Shown here piece after piece: positions 33,026-42,033 of a stretch of 64,000 nucleotides of DNA. Made by a program: the position numbers and the translations under genes. The stretch is from Salinicoccus halitifaciens (lineage in GTDB: Bacteria; Bacillota; Bacilli; Staphylococcales; Salinicoccaceae): assembly GCF_021026095.1 (NCBI RefSeq), contig NZ_JAJNCU010000005.1, positions 183,433 through 247,432 of the forward strand. Reading direction: 5' to 3'. The notes under the pieces were generated by a model that saw nothing but the letters and a program-made list of their open reading frames with translations, searched no databases and had not been told where the DNA came from. How positions within the stretch are numbered: the first letter of the stretch is position 1; each line of letters begins with the position of its first letter.

Positions 33026-34087
33026 ATGAAAAAGTTTTGGTTATTGCTCAGCACGATGATTATTGCGGTCGTTTTGGCAGCCTGCGGCAACGGAGGTACG
33101 GATGAAGGCACGGAAGGAAACGGTGAAGGCGAGGCAGAAGCTGATTTTGAGGAGAACGAGTATCCATCTACTGTGACTGTCGGTACAGCTTCGCAGGGCG
33201 GTACTTATTACATCTGGGGCGGCGGCCTCTCGACATTGCTTGAAGAACACCTCGATATCTCTTCAAACATTGAAGTGACGGGCGGTCCGGTGCATAACAT
33301 CCAGCTGCTGGATGCAGATGACATTCAGCTTGGAATGGTGACGGAAGGACCTCTTTATGAAGGTTATACAGGCGAAGGTGAATGGGCGGATCAGGAATAT
33401 GATGATATCCGTGTGATTTTCCCGATGTATGATACACCGTTCAACTGGTTCTCATTGGCCTCAACAGGTGCTGAAAACCTTGAAGACCATGAGGGCGAAC
33501 GCGTCGGAATCGGTCCTGCAGGCGGCACGCCGGGCACTTACAACCCGATAATCTATGATATCCTCGGCATCGAAACAGGCGACCAGGTGGCAGCCGGTGC
33601 AAGTGACATGGTTTCACAGATGCTTGACGGCCAGCTGGATCATATCGGCTTCTCTGCAGGTCTTCCGATTTCAGCGGTTGTAGAAGCTGAAACGCAGGCG
33701 GACATCAACATTTACGGCCTTACAGAAGAGCAGCGTACCACAGTGATGGAAGAACTCCCGTACTTCCAGGAATTCACCATCCCGGGCGGCACTTATGACT
33801 CAATGGACGAAGATATTGAAACCGTTTCCCAATTCAACTACGGTGTCGTCCAAAAAGAGGCAAACTCTGATTTCGTCTATGACCTTGTGAAAGCGTACCA
33901 TGAAAACATCGATCAGATGATCGACACCCATAACTCGGCTTCAGAGGCGGAAGATCCTGAAGTCATCACGAATAACACAGATTACCCGATGCATCCGGGA
34001 GCCATCCGCTACTATGAGGAAATCGGCGTAGAACTTGCTGATGAAGTTTATCCTGAAGAGTGGAGCGACGAGGAAGACAGTGAATAA
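33026..34087 (+). CDS. TAXI-family TRAP transporter solute receptor (lipoprotein)
   Basis: A 353-residue extracytoplasmic receptor. A lipoprotein signal peptide ends in V-L-A-A-C with acylated Cys20, followed by an acidic linker. The mature part has the TAXI-type T-V-G-T-A-S-Q-G-G-T-Y-Y start and G-P-A-G-G-T-P-G. It captures an organic acid for the fused permease encoded next. It lies 33 nt after the acyl-CoA dehydrogenase gene, so it belongs to the catabolic operon and probably binds the pathway's starting acid. Confidence 0.92.
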   Translation: MKKFWLLLSTMIIAVVLAACGNGGTDEGTEGNGEGEAEADFEENEYPSTVTVGTASQGGTYYIWGGGLSTLLEEHLDISSNIEVTGGPVHNIQLLDADDIQLGMVTEGPLYEGYTGEGEWADQEYDDIRVIFPMYDTPFNWFSLASTGAENLEDHEGERVGIGPAGGTPGTYNPIIYDILGIETGDQVAAGASDMVSQMLDGQLDHIGFSAGLPISAVVEAETQADINIYGLTEEQRTTVMEELPYFQEFTIPGGTYDSMDEDIETVSQFNYGVVQKEANSDFVYDLVKAYHENIDQMIDTHNSASEAEDPEVITNNTDYPMHPGAIRYYEEIGVELADEVYPEEWSDEEDSE

Positions 34088-34118
34088 CATTATTTTTACA
34101 TGCTGACTCTGTTCATTG

Positions 34119-34144
34119 ATACAGCCGGTTGAAACCGGCTGTAT
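34119..34144 (+). other. Intercistronic hairpin between TRAP receptor and permease genes
   Basis: A perfect 12-bp inverted repeat ATACAGCCGGTT / AACCGGCTGTAT with a 2-nt centre. There is no T tract, so it is more likely an mRNA-stabilising or partial-termination element that keeps receptor expression above permease expression. Confidence 0.7.
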
Positions 34145-34171
34145 TAATGCAGGGATAAGGGGGGGAAGCGC

Positions 34172-36244
34172 TTGAATAAAAATACTCATGATGACGACAG
34201 AAAAAAAGTTGATGGCAATAAAGGGCACAGATCGGAAGATCAGCCTGACTATAAGGATGAACTTTCCATTGAATCAGAACTGGATGAAGAAGGTAAACTG
34301 GATACGGAAATTGTTGAAGATGCGCTGGAAAAGTCTGAGGGCACCAGGAATCTTTCAGGATGGAAAAGATACCTCTTCATGGGGATTGCCGTTTTCGGCG
34401 CCCTTTATCACTTGTATATCCTGAATTTCAACCCTATAGACCCCTGGGTGTTCAGAAGCACACATATCGTGTTCGGCACGGTACTGACGCTGATGTTCTA
34501 TAAGGGATGGAAGACGGAGTCCAATCGTATTCCTATAGTGGACTGGATACTGATAGCAGCTGCAATATTCATCGGATACTACATAGCGGAAAATCTGACG
34601 ACGCTGGTATTCCGTTTTGGGGTCACACCGACCACACTGGATGTCATTGTAGCGACAGTGGGTGTACTGCTGGTTTTGGAGATCACGAGAAGGACAAGCG
34701 GATGGACACTGCCGATACTTGCAGGTGTATTCATCGCGTATTCCTTCCTGGGGCCTTATATGCCAGGCATCTTCAATCACAACGGGTATTCCTTTGAAAG
34801 GTTCATCACTTACATTTATGGTCTTGACGGGGTGTTCGGGGTGACGACGGATGTATCTTCCAGATATATCATCCTCTTCATCATATTCGGGGCCTTCCTC
34901 CAGATGTCCGGTGTGGGCCAGTACTTCATTGATGTGGCTTTCAGGCTGGCAGGATGGATGCGCGGCGGTCCGGCCAAAGTCGCCATACTGGCTTCTGCAC
35001 TGATGGGCTCGATCAACGGCACTTCGGCAGGTAACGTCGTTGCGACCGGATCACTGACCATACCGTTGATGAAAAAGACCGGCTACCGGCCGCGGTTCGC
35101 CGCTGCTACGGAAGCGACGGCATCGACAGGCGGGCAGCTGCTGCCGCCGATCATGGGTGCAGGTGCCTTCCTCATGGCCGAAATCACCGGGATACCGTAT
35201 TCCGAGATCATCATCGCAGCAATCATACCGGCACTGTTATACTTCGTCTCCGTCTATTTCATGGTCGATTTCCAGGCTTTGAAGGAAGACTTGAGGGGCG
35301 TGCCGCGCCATCTGCTGCCGAACATCAAAGATCTCGCGAAGAAGGTATACCTCTTCATCCCGATCATCGTACTGGTCTACCTGCTCGTGGCCGGATACAG
35401 TATAGTGTTTGCCGGTACAGTCGGCATCGTCCTGTGCTTCGTCTTAAGCCTTTTCACCAAAGAGACGCGCATGGGCCTCATGAAAGTGCTTGAAGCGCTC
35501 GAACTGGGGATGAAAAATGCATTGCAGCTCATCGCAATCGTCGCGACTGCCGGCATCATCGTCGGGGTCATCGCCCTGACCGGTGTGGGACAGAGATTCA
35601 GCACGATGCTTTTGACGATTGCGGATAACAATCTGCTGATCGCCCTGATTTTTGCGATGCTCTTATCCATCCTGCTCGGCATGGGGATGCCGACGACGGC
35701 CGCCTATGCGGTGGCGGCGTCTGTAGTTGCCCCGGGTCTCGTCAGGATGGGGATGGAACCGCTTCTTGCGCATATGTTCGTATTCTACTATGCAGTCCTG
35801 TCAGCCATCACACCGCCTGTTGCGCTCGCGGCCTTTGCCGCGGCCGGGATCACCGGCACCGATCCGATGAAGACCGCCGTGGAGGCGTTCAAGATCGGCC
35901 TGGCTGCATTCATAGTCCCTTTCATGATGTTCTACAGCCCGGAACTTCTGCTTCTGAGTGACGACACGGTCGCAATCATCCTTGCGGTCATCACCGCATT
36001 ATTCGGCGTTTATTTCCTGGCCGCAGCGGTGCAGGGGTGGTTCTTCAAGAAAAGGACCGCATGGTATACGAGGATACTGCTGCTTGGTATCGCCCTTCTG
36101 CTGATGATGGCGGACCTCACAACCGACGGGATCGCCATTGGGCTCATCATCGCTGCGGCACTGATCCAAAGGTTCGTAAATAAAGATCAGCCGCACCAAA
36201 AAGAGCTTTCAGCCAATAACGGGGATAATTTCAATACAACTTGA
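34172..36244 (+). CDS. TRAP transporter fused permease (DctQ-DctM)
   Basis: A 690-residue membrane protein in which the small 4-helix and large 12-helix TRAP subunits are fused, as is usual for TAXI systems. A charged cytoplasmic N-terminus of about 65 residues precedes the first helix. The large-subunit part has G-S-I-N-G-T-S-A-G-N-V-V-A-T-G-S and L-L-G-M-G-M-P-T-T-A-A-Y. Sodium-driven uptake of the ligand delivered by the upstream receptor. The start codon is TTG (34172), with A-G7 six nt upstream. Confidence 0.93.
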   Translation: MNKNTHDDDRKKVDGNKGHRSEDQPDYKDELSIESELDEEGKLDTEIVEDALEKSEGTRNLSGWKRYLFMGIAVFGALYHLYILNFNPIDPWVFRSTHIVFGTVLTLMFYKGWKTESNRIPIVDWILIAAAIFIGYYIAENLTTLVFRFGVTPTTLDVIVATVGVLLVLEITRRTSGWTLPILAGVFIAYSFLGPYMPGIFNHNGYSFERFITYIYGLDGVFGVTTDVSSRYIILFIIFGAFLQMSGVGQYFIDVAFRLAGWMRGGPAKVAILASALMGSINGTSAGNVVATGSLTIPLMKKTGYRPRFAAATEATASTGGQLLPPIMGAGAFLMAEITGIPYSEIIIAAIIPALLYFVSVYFMVDFQALKEDLRGVPRHLLPNIKDLAKKVYLFIPIIVLVYLLVAGYSIVFAGTVGIVLCFVLSLFTKETRMGLMKVLEALELGMKNALQLIAIVATAGIIVGVIALTGVGQRFSTMLLTIADNNLLIALIFAMLLSILLGMGMPTTAAYAVAASVVAPGLVRMGMEPLLAHMFVFYYAVLSAITPPVALAAFAAAGITGTDPMKTAVEAFKIGLAAFIVPFMMFYSPELLLLSDDTVAIILAVITALFGVYFLAAAVQGWFFKKRTAWYTRILLLGIALLLMMADLTTDGIAIGLIIAAALIQRFVNKDQPHQKELSANNGDNFNTT

Positions 36245-36252
36245 TGCGTTTT

Positions 36253-36284
36253 AAGAAATACAGCATATTAATGCTGTATTTCTT
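36253..36284 (+). terminator. Hairpin after the first TRAP permease gene
   Basis: AAGAAATACAGCAT (36253-36266) pairs perfectly with ATGCTGTATTTCTT (36271-36284) around ATTA. The T run is short, so it is probably a partial terminator before the SLC13-type gene. Confidence 0.6.
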
Positions 36285-36316
36285 TACATATTCATACACT
36301 AATGGAGTGGGGCCAT

Positions 36317-37741
36317 ATGACAAATAAAGAGAATCATACACCCGGCCTGCGCCGGATCATCATCTTTGCAGCGGCGACCGTATTGTTCATCGCGGTGCTG
36401 ATCCTGCTCCCGGAAGGGGTCGGCTGGTCTGAGCGGGCCACCATTTCAATCATGCTCTACGGCCTGATACTGTGGGCGTTCGCACCGATCCCGATCGGCC
36501 TCACATCGATGATGGTGCTCGTGCTGCTGATGCTCCTTAGGCCGGTTGAGATCGAGACTGTACTCAGCGGTTTTGCTTCCCCCGCAGTTTTCCTGATCAT
36601 CGGCGGCATGATGATCGCAATCGGGGTCAACCATACAAACCTGATCAGAAGGATGACATATTCCCTCCTTGCAACGATGGGATCGAGTGCCAAAGGGATC
36701 TACATCGGCGTCGGGCTGCTCAACCAGATCCAGGCGTTCTTCATCCCCGCCACCGCAGTCAGGGCTTCCCTGATGATGCCGGTGCTTGACGGCATCATCA
36801 AGGAGGCGGACATAAAGAAAGAATCGAATTTCAATAAACTGCTCTACATCAGTACGGCATTCGGCATCAGCATCAGCGGGGTGGCCGTGCTCACCGCGGC
36901 GATCGGCAACATATTGACGATCGAGCTGCTGAGGCTGTATGCGGGTGTATCGATTTCCTATCTTGAATGGTTCATATACACTGCACCGATCTGGATCGTG
37001 CTGGTGGTCGTCATCATGTTCATCCTCTGGAAGATGTATACGCCTGAAGAGGAATCGTTTCATGCACTTCAAAAGGAAATGAAGAAAAAGAATGAGGAGA
37101 TCGGCAGACTCGGAAGCGATGAGATAAAGTGCATCCTCATACTGGCACTCACCATCCTCATCTGGCTGACCGAATCATGGCACGGCTACCATCCGACTTT
37201 CGGCGCCCTGTTTGCTGTCGTGCTCATGGCACTGCCCATCATCGGCTTCATCGAATGGCAGAAGATGCTTAAGATCAATTTCGGCATCGTCCTCTTGATT
37301 GGTGCGACCTTATCCCTCGGCTATTCGCTGATAGAATCCGGGGCGATCGACCTGCTCGAATGGCTCGTCTCGCCGCAAATCATCGTGGAAATCTTCAGCA
37401 ATCCGTGGCTTGCGATCCCCATCACCGTGATCGTTTCCCATATATATCATCTCGGGGTCACCAACGTATCGACAGCGGTCATCACGCTGCTCCCGGTGCT
37501 GATCAGCCTGTCCGTCCAGTCGGGTCAGGATCCCGTCGTCATTTCCGTCCTGTCCGCCATCACACTGCTGCTCGGGTTCATACTGGTCGTCGAGACGATG
37601 CCGAACGTCGTGGTCCACAGCACAGGCAGGGTGGAGCAGCAGGACTTCCTCCTGCCCGGCCTGGTCTCCACAGTGGCGAGCATCTTCATAATTACAGGGG
37701 TTGCATATATCTACTGGCCATTGATCGGCTTTTGGCCGTAA
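36317..37741 (+). CDS. SLC13/DASS-family anion transporter
   Basis: A 474-residue membrane protein with about 12 helices of the divalent anion:sodium symporter group (dicarboxylate or sulfate). It has two similar halves, and helix motifs such as F-A-S-P-A-V-F-L-I-I-G-G-M-M are typical. Starts at ATG 36317, with GGAG 9 nt upstream; a frame opening at 36302 is rejected. As the last gene of the operon it offers a second possible importer or exporter of the dicarboxylate handled by the preceding enzymes. Confidence 0.86.
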   Translation: MTNKENHTPGLRRIIIFAAATVLFIAVLILLPEGVGWSERATISIMLYGLILWAFAPIPIGLTSMMVLVLLMLLRPVEIETVLSGFASPAVFLIIGGMMIAIGVNHTNLIRRMTYSLLATMGSSAKGIYIGVGLLNQIQAFFIPATAVRASLMMPVLDGIIKEADIKKESNFNKLLYISTAFGISISGVAVLTAAIGNILTIELLRLYAGVSISYLEWFIYTAPIWIVLVVVIMFILWKMYTPEEESFHALQKEMKKKNEEIGRLGSDEIKCILILALTILIWLTESWHGYHPTFGALFAVVLMALPIIGFIEWQKMLKINFGIVLLIGATLSLGYSLIESGAIDLLEWLVSPQIIVEIFSNPWLAIPITVIVSHIYHLGVTNVSTAVITLLPVLISLSVQSGQDPVVISVLSAITLLLGFILVVETMPNVVVHSTGRVEQQDFLLPGLVSTVASIFIITGVAYIYWPLIGFWP

Positions 37742-37778
37742 CGGATGGTTATAGGAAGCACCGGCAAGCCAGTCATGT

Positions 37779-37813
37779 TATACTATTAGTACAGAGTTCT
37801 AATTATCGTACAA
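37779..37813 (+). promoter_or_regulatory. Promoter region of the IclR gene with half operator
   Basis: A TATACT -10 (37779-37784) is followed by TTCTAATTATCGTACAA. Its right half CGTACAA (37807-37813) matches the right half of the perfect palindromes found before catB and the second TRAP operon. Autoregulation is plausible but weakly supported. Confidence 0.4.
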
Positions 37814-37826
37814 ATGAGGAATTATT

Positions 37827-38606
37827 ATGACTGAAGATATTAATCGTGCCGATCACCTCCAGACACTCGAAAAAGGGCTTAAAGTGATTGAAGCATTCGA
37901 CGGACGCGACCACCTGACCATTTCCACGGCAGCGGCCCTCACTGACATTTCCAGACCGACCGCACGACGCGTATTGATCACGCTGGTCAATCTGGGGTAT
38001 GCACAGATGCTGGATAACCGTTTTTATTTAACACCTAAAGTGCTGTCACTCGGTTATTCATATATGACGGCAAGGGACAGCTGGGAAATCACCACGACCC
38101 TCCTCCGTGAACTTTCGAAGAAAACCAATGAATCAAGCTCCATCGCCAAACTGGTCGGGGAGGAGATCGTCTATATCGGCCGTGTGCCTGCCAATAAGAT
38201 CATGAAGATATCCCTGAATATCGGGACACACTTGCCTGCATATGCCACCTCAATGGGGAAGCTGCTGCTTGCCCAAAAAAGCGAGGAAGAATTGGCCGAG
38301 TATTTCGCTACAGCTGACTTGAAGCCGCTCACGCCTTATACGGTGTATAAGGAAGCGGATTTGAGGAAAGAATTCGAAGAAATCCGTAAGAGGGGCTGGG
38401 CGATCAGTGAAGACCAGCTCGAAATCGGGCTGATGTCCATTGCAGCACCGATCCGCAATATGCGCGGGGAGATCATTGCGGCCATCAACTGCTCGACCAA
38501 CTCATCACAGACCACACGCGAGGAAGTTGAAGAGACCTACCTGGAACCGCTCCTCGAAACAGCTGACCTGATCAGCCGCAATACTGAAATAGAACTGCCA
38601 TTTTAA
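37827..38606 (+). CDS. IclR-family transcriptional regulator of the aromatic cluster
   Basis: A 259-residue regulator with an N-terminal winged helix (about 12-75, containing L-E-K-G-L-K-V-I-E-A-F and D-I-S-R-P-T-A-R-R) and a C-terminal IclR effector domain (about 85-255, with A-Y-A-T-S-M-G-K-L-L-L-A and the terminal I-N-C-S-T-N region). This is the PcaU/PcaR/CatR-like group that senses protocatechuate, beta-ketoadipate or muconate. It lies convergent to the end of the pca genes. It probably controls the divergent cat/pca and TRAP promoters at 44.5 and 46.4 kb. Confidence 0.9.
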   Translation: MTEDINRADHLQTLEKGLKVIEAFDGRDHLTISTAAALTDISRPTARRVLITLVNLGYAQMLDNRFYLTPKVLSLGYSYMTARDSWEITTTLLRELSKKTNESSSIAKLVGEEIVYIGRVPANKIMKISLNIGTHLPAYATSMGKLLLAQKSEEELAEYFATADLKPLTPYTVYKEADLRKEFEEIRKRGWAISEDQLEIGLMSIAAPIRNMRGEIIAAINCSTNSSQTTREEVEETYLEPLLETADLISRNTEIELPF

Positions 38607-38611
38607 CAAAC

Positions 38612-38645
38612 AAAAAAGCTGATCGGAAACCCGATCAGCTTTTTT
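38612..38645. terminator. Bidirectional terminator between the IclR gene and pcaF
   Basis: AAAAAAGCTGATCGG (38612-38626) pairs with CCGATCAGCTTTTTT (38631-38645) around AAAC, with A and T runs on each side. Confidence 0.93.
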
Positions 38646-38648
38646 AAT

Positions 38649-39851
38649 TTACTCTATATTGTCCACCATCAATGAGATGCCCTGGCCGACACCGATACAC
38701 ATTGTCGCAAGACCAGTCTTTGTGCCTCTCTTCTTCATTTCATATATCAGATCGGTCAGTATACGGGCACCGCTTGCACCGAGCGGGTGGCCGAAGCTGA
38801 TGGCCCCGCCGTTGACATTCACTATTTCCCTGTCGATGCCAAGCTGGTTGATGCATTCGATGGACTGGGACGCGAATGCTTCATTCAGCTCGACGAGACC
38901 GATGTCAGAAATCGTGCGTCCCGTCTTTTCAAGCAGCTTTTTGGTTGAATCGATGGGACCGAGCCCCATCACTGCAGGTTCCACCCCTGCCGTTGCAGAG
39001 AATGTGTATTTGACAAGCGGTGTAAGCCCCAGCTCCTCCGCCTTTTCCCTGCTCATGACAAGAAGTGCGCTGGCGCCGTCATTCACGCCGGATGCGTTGC
39101 CTGCGGTCACTGTACCGTCGGGGAAGATGGAACGCAGCTGTGAGAGTTTTTCAAGCGTCGTTTCAGGTCTTGGATGCTCATCCTTATCCACCACCGTTTC
39201 GTTCCCTTTACGGTCGGTGATCGTGACAGGCACCATCTGCTCCCTGAAGCGGTCCGCTTCCACAGCAGCTTTGGCACGCTGCTGGCTTTCATAGGCAAAC
39301 GCATCCTGCTCTTCTCTTGTTATCCCGTACCTTTTTGCGACGTTTTCCGCAGTTTGTGGCATAGAATCTATGCCGTGTTCACTTTCTATCTTCGGATGCG
39401 GGAACCGCCATCCTATCGTCGTATCGACGAGCTCCATATTGCCCCTGGGGAATTCCTTCTCAGGTTTCAGCATGACGAAAGGTGCCCTTGACATGCTTTC
39501 AGTACCGCCCGCAATTGCAATATCGATTTCCCCTGTGATGATCGACCGGGCTGCCATCGAAACAGCATCAAGGCTTGATCCGCACAATCTGTTAACTGTC
39601 GTTCCCGATACGCTCTCGGGAAGGTCGGCAATGAGAGCCGACATGCGTGCAACGTTCCTGTTCTCTTCACCAGCGCCGTTCGCATTGCCGAATATCACTT
39701 CGTCGATCTGATCGACATCGAGACCCGGGTTCCTTTCAACGAGTGCTTTTATGACGATGGCGCCCAGATCATCGGGCCTCACCGACTTCAGTGCACCTTT
39801 GTATCTTCCGATCGGCGTCCTCACCGCATCCACTATTACAACTTCCGTCAT
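38649..39851 (-). CDS. pcaF: Thiolase, beta-ketoadipyl-CoA thiolase type
   Basis: A 400-residue thiolase. The acylated nucleophile is Cys90 in N-R-L-C-G-S-S, with His355 in G-H-P-L-G-A-S-G and the second catalytic Cys385 in C-I-G-V-G-Q-G. As the last gene of the cat/pca operon, directly after the two CoA-transferase subunits, it should split 3-oxoadipyl-CoA into succinyl-CoA and acetyl-CoA. Sequence alone would not exclude an acetyl-CoA acetyltransferase; the context decides. It overlaps pcaJ by 4 nt. Confidence 0.92.
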   Translation of the reverse strand: MTEVVIVDAVRTPIGRYKGALKSVRPDDLGAIVIKALVERNPGLDVDQIDEVIFGNANGAGEENRNVARMSALIADLPESVSGTTVNRLCGSSLDAVSMAARSIITGEIDIAIAGGTESMSRAPFVMLKPEKEFPRGNMELVDTTIGWRFPHPKIESEHGIDSMPQTAENVAKRYGITREEQDAFAYESQQRAKAAVEADRFREQMVPVTITDRKGNETVVDKDEHPRPETTLEKLSQLRSIFPDGTVTAGNASGVNDGASALLVMSREKAEELGLTPLVKYTFSATAGVEPAVMGLGPIDSTKKLLEKTGRTISDIGLVELNEAFASQSIECINQLGIDREIVNVNGGAISFGHPLGASGARILTDLIYEMKKRGTKTGLATMCIGVGQGISLMVDNIE

Positions 39852-40498
39852 TGTCCGACACTCCTCTTCAGTGCTTCCGACACTGTATAATCCGCTTCTG
39901 TTTTTTCTGCGACCTCTTCCAATGTTGCCTCGCCCATCAATTCGATCAGTTCGAATCCGTCGCCTTTCCTTTCAAAAACCGCGAGGTCCGTGATGATCAT
40001 ATCCACCGGCCTTGTCGAAGTGATCGGGAAGGTGCATTCTTTTAAGAACTTCGGGGAACCGTCCTTTGCAGTATGGTTCGTTGTGATGATGACCTTTTTC
40101 GCCCCGACGAGCAGATCCATCGCACCGCCCACACCAATGATATCCTTGCCCGGGATTGCCCAGTTCGCCACGCGTCCTGCTTCATCCACCTGAAGCACAC
40201 CGAGTATTGCAACGTCGACATGGGCACCGCGGATCATCCCAAAAGAGTCGGCACTGTGGAAATAACTTGCACCCACCGCTTCACCGACCGGCTGCTTGCC
40301 GGCATTCACGATATTCGGATCGATGTCTTCCTCTGCCACAGAAGTGACGCCAAGCAGGCCGTTCTCTGTATGCAGGTAGTACTTTTCCTTATCAAGGTAG
40401 TTTGCAACGAGGGTGGGGATGCCGATGCCAAGGTTGATCACCGAATATTCATCAAGCGCTTCGGCAGCACGCTCTGCTATCATATCTTTTACACTCAT
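39848..40498 (-). CDS. pcaJ: 3-oxoacid CoA-transferase subunit B
   Basis: A 216-residue family I CoA-transferase beta subunit. The catalytic Glu lies in T-E-N-G-L-L-G (about residues 44-50), and N-L-G-I-G-I-P-T is the N-terminal signature. With PcaI it transfers CoA from succinyl-CoA to 3-oxoadipate. SCOT-type use of acetoacetate is the alternative, but the neighbours argue for 3-oxoadipate. It overlaps both neighbours by 4 nt. Confidence 0.92.
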   Translation of the reverse strand: MSVKDMIAERAAEALDEYSVINLGIGIPTLVANYLDKEKYYLHTENGLLGVTSVAEEDIDPNIVNAGKQPVGEAVGASYFHSADSFGMIRGAHVDVAILGVLQVDEAGRVANWAIPGKDIIGVGGAMDLLVGAKKVIITTNHTAKDGSPKFLKECTFPITSTRPVDMIITDLAVFERKGDGFELIELMGEATLEEVAEKTEADYTVSEALKRSVGQ

Positions 40499-41181
40499 TT
40501 CTGAACCACACCTTCCTTGGTCAAAATTTGCTCTGCCAATACGATTTTATCGACGTATATGTGCTGGGTCGCAATCTCTTCCGGATTCAATTCTCCGACT
40601 TCAACGATCTCATCCACTTCCGCCACCACATACTTCCCGGCAGTCGCCATCATCGGATTGAAGTTCCTTGCCGTCTTGTAATAAACGAGGTTGCCGAGCT
40701 TGTCCGCCTTATGTGCACGCACTAGGGAAACATCGGATTTTAAAGCTTTTTCGAATACGTATTCCTCACCGTCGATGTCTTTGGTCTCCTTGCCTTCGGC
40801 AAGTTCCGTCCCGACACTCGTCTTCGTGAAGAAGCCGCCGATGCCGGCACCGCCGGCACGTATCGCCTCGCCCAAAGTGCCCTGCGGCAGCAGCTGGAGT
40901 TCGAGTTTCCCCGCGTTGTACCATTTGGCGACTTCCCTGTTGCTTGTAAAATAAGATCCGACTGCTTTTTTCAACTTACCCTGGTCAAGTAATATACCGA
41001 GGCCCTTTCCTGCTTCGCCGACGTTATTGCTGACGACCGTCAGCTCTTTAACATCGATCTTTGTCAGTTCATCTATCAAGGATAAAGGCGCGCCGATCAG
41101 ACCGAACCCGCCGACCATCAGTGTGTCGCCATCCTTGACCGGTTGAAGAGCAGATTTTATATCAGTGATTTTTGATTTCAT
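40495..41181 (-). CDS. pcaI: 3-oxoacid CoA-transferase subunit A
   Basis: A 228-residue alpha subunit of the family I CoA-transferase. It has V-G-G-F-G-L-I-G-A-P in the N-terminal loop, G-A-G-I-G-G-F-F-T-K-T-S-V-G-T and F-N-P-M-M-A-T-A. The chosen ATG at 41181 has GGAG at 9-nt spacing; an ATG six nt earlier (41187) abuts the pcaD stop and is only 3 nt from GGAG. Partner of the following gene. Confidence 0.92.
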   Translation of the reverse strand: MKSKITDIKSALQPVKDGDTLMVGGFGLIGAPLSLIDELTKIDVKELTVVSNNVGEAGKGLGILLDQGKLKKAVGSYFTSNREVAKWYNAGKLELQLLPQGTLGEAIRAGGAGIGGFFTKTSVGTELAEGKETKDIDGEEYVFEKALKSDVSLVRAHKADKLGNLVYYKTARNFNPMMATAGKYVVAEVDEIVEVGELNPEEIATQHIYVDKIVLAEQILTKEGVVQK

Positions 41182-41187
41182 CTTCAT

Positions 41188-42021
41188 TTACTCCTCATCT
41201 AAAAATTTTTCTATTTTCTCGTTCAAATCTTCCTGTTTGTTGAATACTATTTCGTAATGATTGATATGCTTCACTGTTGAATCTATATCGTTAATGGTTT
41301 CCAGCATCTTATCATAACCTTCCCTGCTGAAAAGTGCCGTATCATCTTTGATCGGTCCGGTGCATATGATGAGGAATGCAGGCACCTGGACTTTTTTGTA
41401 AGCTTCATCATAAGGGAAGTCATAAAAGCTTTCAAAATCCTGCTTAGTCAGATTGTAATCGGACTTATGGGTCACTTTGCCGTCTGTCTGCATGATTTCA
41501 TGGTCGATCACCTGATCCATTACTTCGCTCCATTCGACCCCCATTGCGCCGTATGACTGTTTCATCATCTCCAAATATTCATCCCTGGATTCAAATGTTT
41601 TCTCAAGTCTCCCCAGTGACGGCAGTACAAGTCCGCTCGTGTTTTCATCAGCTTCACCGCCGCCGTCCAGGAGGACGACCTTTTTAACTTTCGAACTCCG
41701 GCCCGCAACATCTATGGCAATGTATCCGCCCATGGAATAGCCTGCCAGTATGACATTGTCATAACCGAGTGACTTTATCATTTCCAAAAGGTCTTCACTG
41801 TGCTGGCTGATAGCCGTGGGATCCTTCTGCTTCGTACTGTCACCGCGGCCGCTCAAATCGTAGCTCAGTGTATTGTATTTGTCTTTAAAATGGTTTTGAA
41901 AATGGTGCATCTGCAGATAATTGCCGGTCAGACCATGTATAAAGATCAATAGAACATCGCTCTCCGGATGTTCTGTCATATTGATATTCATTGATTTATC
42001 CCCAATGGAGATCTGCTTCAT
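41188..42021 (-). CDS. pcaD: Alpha/beta hydrolase, probable 3-oxoadipate enol-lactonase
   Basis: A 277-residue alpha/beta hydrolase with nucleophile Ser96 in G-Y-S-M-G-G, an oxyanion strand I-F-I-H-G-L-T-G near residues 27-34 and a C-terminal His in the last 30 residues. Its place between the ring-cleavage genes and pcaIJ fits the enol-lactonase step (3-oxoadipate enol-lactone to 3-oxoadipate). Hydrolases of this fold have many substrates, so the assignment rests on context. Confidence 0.82.
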   Translation of the reverse strand: MKQISIGDKSMNINMTEHPESDVLLIFIHGLTGNYLQMHHFQNHFKDKYNTLSYDLSGRGDSTKQKDPTAISQHSEDLLEMIKSLGYDNVILAGYSMGGYIAIDVAGRSSKVKKVVLLDGGGEADENTSGLVLPSLGRLEKTFESRDEYLEMMKQSYGAMGVEWSEVMDQVIDHEIMQTDGKVTHKSDYNLTKQDFESFYDFPYDEAYKKVQVPAFLIICTGPIKDDTALFSREGYDKMLETINDIDSTVKHINHYEIVFNKQEDLNEKIEKFLDEE

Positions 42022-42033
42022 GATTTCCCACTC

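Noticed and set aside
38649..41181. Acetoacetate/SCOT and acetoacetyl-CoA thiolase cluster for ketone body or butanoate use
   Set aside because: These families are the same, but the unbroken run with catA, catB and an enol-lactonase makes the 3-oxoadipate role much more likely.
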